Part shown: positions 61,438-64,000 of the stretch, piece by piece
Numbering within the stretch: the first letter of the stretch is position 1
Layout of the letters: the number at the start of each line of letters is the position of its first letter
Source: Streptomyces sp. NBC_00259
Lineage (GTDB): Bacteria; Actinomycetota; Actinomycetes; Streptomycetales; Streptomycetaceae
Length of the DNA stretch: 64,000 nucleotides
Direction of reading: 5' to 3'
Assembly (NCBI RefSeq): GCF_036181745.1
Contig: NZ_CP108080.1
Span: 1,674,001 to 1,738,000, forward strand
Translations under genes and position numbers: made by a program
The notes under the pieces: model-generated
What the model was told of the DNA's origin: nothing
Databases searched by the model: none
What the model saw: the letters and a program-made list of their open reading frames with translations, nothing else

Positions 61438-62142
61438 ATGAGACCGGAGGCCGACCCCGTCTGTCCCGACGCCGGCCGCGACGAGCGCTTGCCCGTGGCC
61501 GCCCGCAACGGCCCGGTCAGCCATGCCGTCTCGCGGATCGCCCGACTCCACCGCATGGCCGCCGGCAGGCTGCTGAAGCAGACCGGCCTGTACCCGGGCC
61601 AGGAGATCGTGATGATGCACGTCTGGAGCGCCGGGCCGGTACGTCAGTCGGAGCTCATCAGGATCTGCGAGCTCGACCCGTCCACCGTCACGAAGATGCT
61701 CCAGCGCCTGGAGCAGTCCGGGCACGTCCGGCGCTGCCCGGACCCGGCGGACCGGCGAGCCGTTCTCGTCGAGGCGACGGAGGCCAGCTGCGCGCTGTAC
61801 ACCGAGGTGAGCCGGGCCTGGAGCACGCTGGAGGAGCACACCCTCGCCGGGCTGGAACCTGCCGAGCGCACCGAACTGGCCCGGCTGCTGGCCAAGGTCG
61901 AGGGAAACCTCTGCACGGACATGGCGGCGTGCGCCGGGCAGGTCCCGGGAGGAGCGGACGGACCGGCGCAGACGCTGACGCCGACGCCGACGGACGGAGC
62001 GGCGCAGACGCCCACGCCGGCGGACGGGCCGGGGCAGACGCCCACGCCTACGGACGGACCGGCGACGGCGGACCGGCCGGGGCAGCCCGCTCAGTCCGAG
62101 AGCGCGTCGAGCGCCCTGTCCACGTCCGCCACCGTGTTGTAG
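61438..62142 (+). CDS. MarR family transcriptional regulator with repetitive tail
   Basis: A 234-residue protein. The winged helix domain (about 25-165) has VRQSELIRICELDPSTVTKMLQRLEQSG and the wing RCPDPADRRAVLV. The last 55 residues are unusual: about 3.5 copies of a decapeptide DGxxQTPTPx followed by a Ser/Ala tail that overlaps the convergent gene by 52 bp. ATG at 61438 is chosen for GGAGG at 4-5 nt. Likely represses the divergent ene-reductase. Confidence 0.88.
   Translation: MRPEADPVCPDAGRDERLPVAARNGPVSHAVSRIARLHRMAAGRLLKQTGLYPGQEIVMMHVWSAGPVRQSELIRICELDPSTVTKMLQRLEQSGHVRRCPDPADRRAVLVEATEASCALYTEVSRAWSTLEEHTLAGLEPAERTELARLLAKVEGNLCTDMAACAGQVPGGADGPAQTLTPTPTDGAAQTPTPADGPGQTPTPTDGPATADRPGQPAQSESASSALSTSATVL
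61954..62064 (+). repeat. 30-36-bp coding tandem repeat in the marR 3' end
   Basis: Units start at 61954, 61990, 62020 and 62050 with the common core CGGACGGxCCGGxGCAGACG. Translated as DGPAQTLTPTPT, DGAAQTPTPA, DGPGQTPTPT, then a partial copy. Confidence 0.85.
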
Positions 62143-63137
62143 AGGTGGAACGAGGCCCGCAGATTGCCCGCGCGGGCCGAGACGAGGATCCCGGCACGGG
62201 TGAGTTCCGGCTGCCGCCCGCCGAGACCGGGTACGGCGACGATGCCGGAGTCACCGGTCACGGGCGCATGGCCGAGTTCCGTCAGCCCGGCGCGGAAGCG
62301 GGCGGCGAGGGCGGTGTTGTGGGCGTGGACCGTCCCGACCCCGATCTCCTCCAGCAGCGCGAGGGACTGCTCGGCCCCGTGGTACGCGAGGAACGCCGGC
62401 GGCTCGTCGTAGCGCCGGGCGGTACGGGCGAACTCCTCGACCGGGCCGTAGCTGCTCCCCTCCAGGTCCTCGGCCGCGAACCAGCCCGCGTGGGCCGGGA
62501 CGAGTGACTCCTGCGCGTCCTCGGTGACGGTGAGGAACGACGCGCCGCGCGGGCAGAGCAGGTACTTGAAGGCGGCGGTGACGGTGTAGTCGTACGCCCC
62601 CGCGTCCAGCGGCAGCCACCCCGCGGCCTGGCTGGCGTCGAGGAGGACACGCGCGCCGTGGGCGGCCGCGGCGGCCCGTACCGCCGGCAGGTCCGCGATC
62701 CGGCCGTCCGCGGACTGCACGGCGGACAGGGCGACCAGCGCGGTGCCGGGCCGCACGGCGGCGGCGATCCCGTCGAGCGGCACGTAGCGCACCTTCAGAT
62801 CGCCGCGGACCGCGAAGGGCGTGACCACGGAGCTGAACTCCCCCTCGGGAGCGACGACTTCGGCACCGGAGGGCAGCGAGGCCGCGATGAGCGCGACATG
62901 CACCGCGACCGAACCGCCGACCGCGACGCGCTCCGCGGACACGCCGGTGAGGCGGGCGAAGGACGCGCGGACGGCCTCCACGGACGCGAAGCTGCCCGCG
63001 CCTTCGGGGCGGCCGTCGGCGAGCTCCTCGGCGAGCCGCTTGACGGCCTCGACCGTACGGCGCGGCAGCAGACCGCAAGCGGACGTGTTCAGATACGTCG
63101 ACGTCGGCGCGAACTCGGCGCCACCCAGGGTGTCCAT
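62091..63137 (-). CDS. class V aminotransferase family protein
   Basis: A 348-residue PLP protein of the cysteine-desulfurase/selenocysteine-lyase-like superfamily: NTSACGLLPRRT start, VLLDASQAAGWLPLD (Asp), and Schiff-base Lys in TAAFKYLLCPRG (about 190). No desulfurase Cys loop is visible, so an amino-acid aminotransferase or lyase role is more likely. ATG at 63137. Its 3' end overlaps the marR tail. Confidence 0.87.
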   Translation of the reverse strand: MDTLGGAEFAPTSTYLNTSACGLLPRRTVEAVKRLAEELADGRPEGAGSFASVEAVRASFARLTGVSAERVAVGGSVAVHVALIAASLPSGAEVVAPEGEFSSVVTPFAVRGDLKVRYVPLDGIAAAVRPGTALVALSAVQSADGRIADLPAVRAAAAAHGARVLLDASQAAGWLPLDAGAYDYTVTAAFKYLLCPRGASFLTVTEDAQESLVPAHAGWFAAEDLEGSSYGPVEEFARTARRYDEPPAFLAYHGAEQSLALLEEIGVGTVHAHNTALAARFRAGLTELGHAPVTGDSGIVAVPGLGGRQPELTRAGILVSARAGNLRASFHLYNTVADVDRALDALSD

Positions 63138-63155
63138 GTCCCCTCCCCTACCCGC

Positions 63156-63262
63156 ACGGACCGTGCGACCACGCCTGCGCCGGGGCCCGTACGGACCGTG
63201 CGACCGAGCCTGCGCCCGGATCCCGCAGGGACCGTGCGATCACGCCTGCGGCGGGACCGCGC
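63156..63262. repeat. 35-36-bp tandem repeat over the dsbA-like stop codon
   Basis: Three units start at 63156, 63191 and 63227 with ACGGACCGTGCGAC or AGGGACCGTGCGAT, followed by C(A/G)(C/A)GCCTGCG-type sequence. The third contains the reverse-strand TGA of the DsbA-like gene. Confidence 0.85.
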
Positions 63263-63962
63263 ACGAGCCGTCGGTGTCGCAGGCGCCCGTGGCGGCCGCG
63301 TCCGCCGTGCTGACCGGGACGAGCGCGCGGCCCTGCCAGGCCTGCTCCAGGGCCTGGGTGAAGACCTCGGCCGGCTGTCCGCCGGAGACCCCGTATCGGC
63401 GGTCGAGAACGAAGAACGGCACGGCGCTCGCCCCGAGCTCGGCGGCCTCGCGCTCGTCGGCCCGTACGTCGTCGGCGTACGCGTCCTCGTCGGTGAGGAC
63501 CGCACGGGCCTCGTCGGCGTCGAGACCGGCCTGGACGGCCAGGTCGACCAGGACCTCCGGGTCGAACACGGACCGCTCCTCGGCGAAGTTCGTCCGGTAG
63601 GCGAGGTCCAGCAGCTCGTCCTGGCGGCCGCGGGCCTTGGCGAGATGGAGCAGCCGGTGAATGTCGAAGGTGCTGCCGACGTCGCGGCCGTCGGTGCGGT
63701 ACCCGAGGCCCTCGGCGCGGGCGGTGGTGGCCACGTGCTCCTCCATGGAACGGGCCTGTTCCACCGTGCGGCCGTACTTCTTCGCCAGCGATTCGATCAC
63801 GGGAGCGGTCTCGCCCTTGGGGCGGTTCGGGTCGAGTTCGAAGGAGCGGTGCACGACCTCGATCTCGTCGCGGTGGGCGAAGGCCGCGAGGCCCTGCTCG
63901 AAGCGTGCCTTCCCGACGTAGCACCAAGGGCAGGCGATGTCGCTCCAGATCTCGACGCGCAT
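63240..63962 (-). CDS. DsbA family oxidoreductase, FrnE-like
   Basis: A 240-residue cytosolic thioredoxin-fold protein with CPWC at 11-14 (WSDIACPWCYVGK), cis-Pro region SAVPFFVLD, and a C-terminal CDTDGSC motif that may add a second dithiol. Closest to FrnE/2-hydroxychromene-isomerase-like DsbA proteins, which reduce or isomerise disulfides in the cytosol. ATG at 63962. Its promoter lies at the end of the window. Confidence 0.92.
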   Translation of the reverse strand: MRVEIWSDIACPWCYVGKARFEQGLAAFAHRDEIEVVHRSFELDPNRPKGETAPVIESLAKKYGRTVEQARSMEEHVATTARAEGLGYRTDGRDVGSTFDIHRLLHLAKARGRQDELLDLAYRTNFAEERSVFDPEVLVDLAVQAGLDADEARAVLTDEDAYADDVRADEREAAELGASAVPFFVLDRRYGVSGGQPAEVFTQALEQAWQGRALVPVSTADAAATGACDTDGSCAVPPQA

Positions 63963-64000
63963 GGGACTGACTTCTCTCTCTTCGGCCGTGCTCGGTTGTG

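Overview
The window is about 72 percent GC, densely coded, and full of GTG starts, GGAGG-type ribosome binding sites and 1-4 nt stop/start overlaps. Together with the gene content this points to a Streptomyces core-chromosome segment. From memory, the gene order matches the S. coelicolor stretch from fabI/fabG (SCO1814/1815) past gbn (SCO1839), pitH2 (SCO1845) and the cobalamin genes to SCO1860 and ectABCD (SCO1864-1867). There are no insertion sequences, prophage genes, CRISPR arrays, rRNA genes or recognisable tRNA genes.

Layout. 1-2.3 kb: tail of a probable GntR-type regulator, a small secreted protein, and the fatty-acid reductases fabG-fabI. 2.5-7.2 kb: tldD-tldE, separated by a 95-bp tandem duplication carrying two coupled 32-codon ORFs, then tyrS and a strong terminator. 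7.2-13.5 kb: small membrane and zinc proteins, moaA, an acetate-type symporter with its DUF485 partner, and a secreted subtilisin. 13.6-17.2 kb: a reverse-strand operon of an alkylglycerol-monooxygenase-like hydroxylase, a lysoplasmalogenase and a zinc alcohol dehydrogenase, plus a VIT1/CCC1 transporter. 17.2-22.1 kb: a catabolic-looking cluster (two amidohydrolases, an SDR, an acetoacetate-decarboxylase-like protein) facing a TetR regulator. 22.2-28.9 kb: exonuclease/BRCT protein, LIM-like zinc protein, SURF1, GH15 glucanase, atypical SDR, and a CGNR regulator facing an MFS exporter. 28.9-32.4 kb: Asp23/Gls24-AmaP envelope-stress module. 32.4-40.7 kb: enoyl-CoA hydratase, the nucleoid protein Gbn, an ABC-F ATPase, a zinc metallopeptidase and assorted enzymes. 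40.9-42.5 kb: PHO-box-controlled phosphate transporter pitH2 and its small partner. 42.7-52.7 kb: a B12-riboswitch-led cobalamin operon (cobD, cobQ, chlI/D-like, cobO, cobB, then cobE, a degenerate cbiX and cobC), interrupted by a reverse-strand ZIP transporter. 53-56.5 kb: a sortase-anchored surface protein, an amidohydrolase and an aminotransferase. 56.9-60.1 kb: ectABCD, for ectoine and 5-hydroxyectoine. 60.2-64 kb: ene-reductase facing a MarR regulator, a second class V aminotransferase and a DsbA/FrnE-like oxidoreductase.

Most genes are conserved housekeeping or secondary-metabolism-support genes. The points that go beyond routine annotation are the tldD-tldE repeat ORFs, the ether-lipid-like operon, a GATC cluster upstream of gbn, a cbiX-like gene lacking both metal-binding histidines, several long operator-like dyads between divergent genes, hairpins or dyads placed on start codons (SURF1, ectA), and a recurring pattern of tandem duplications that include stop codons.
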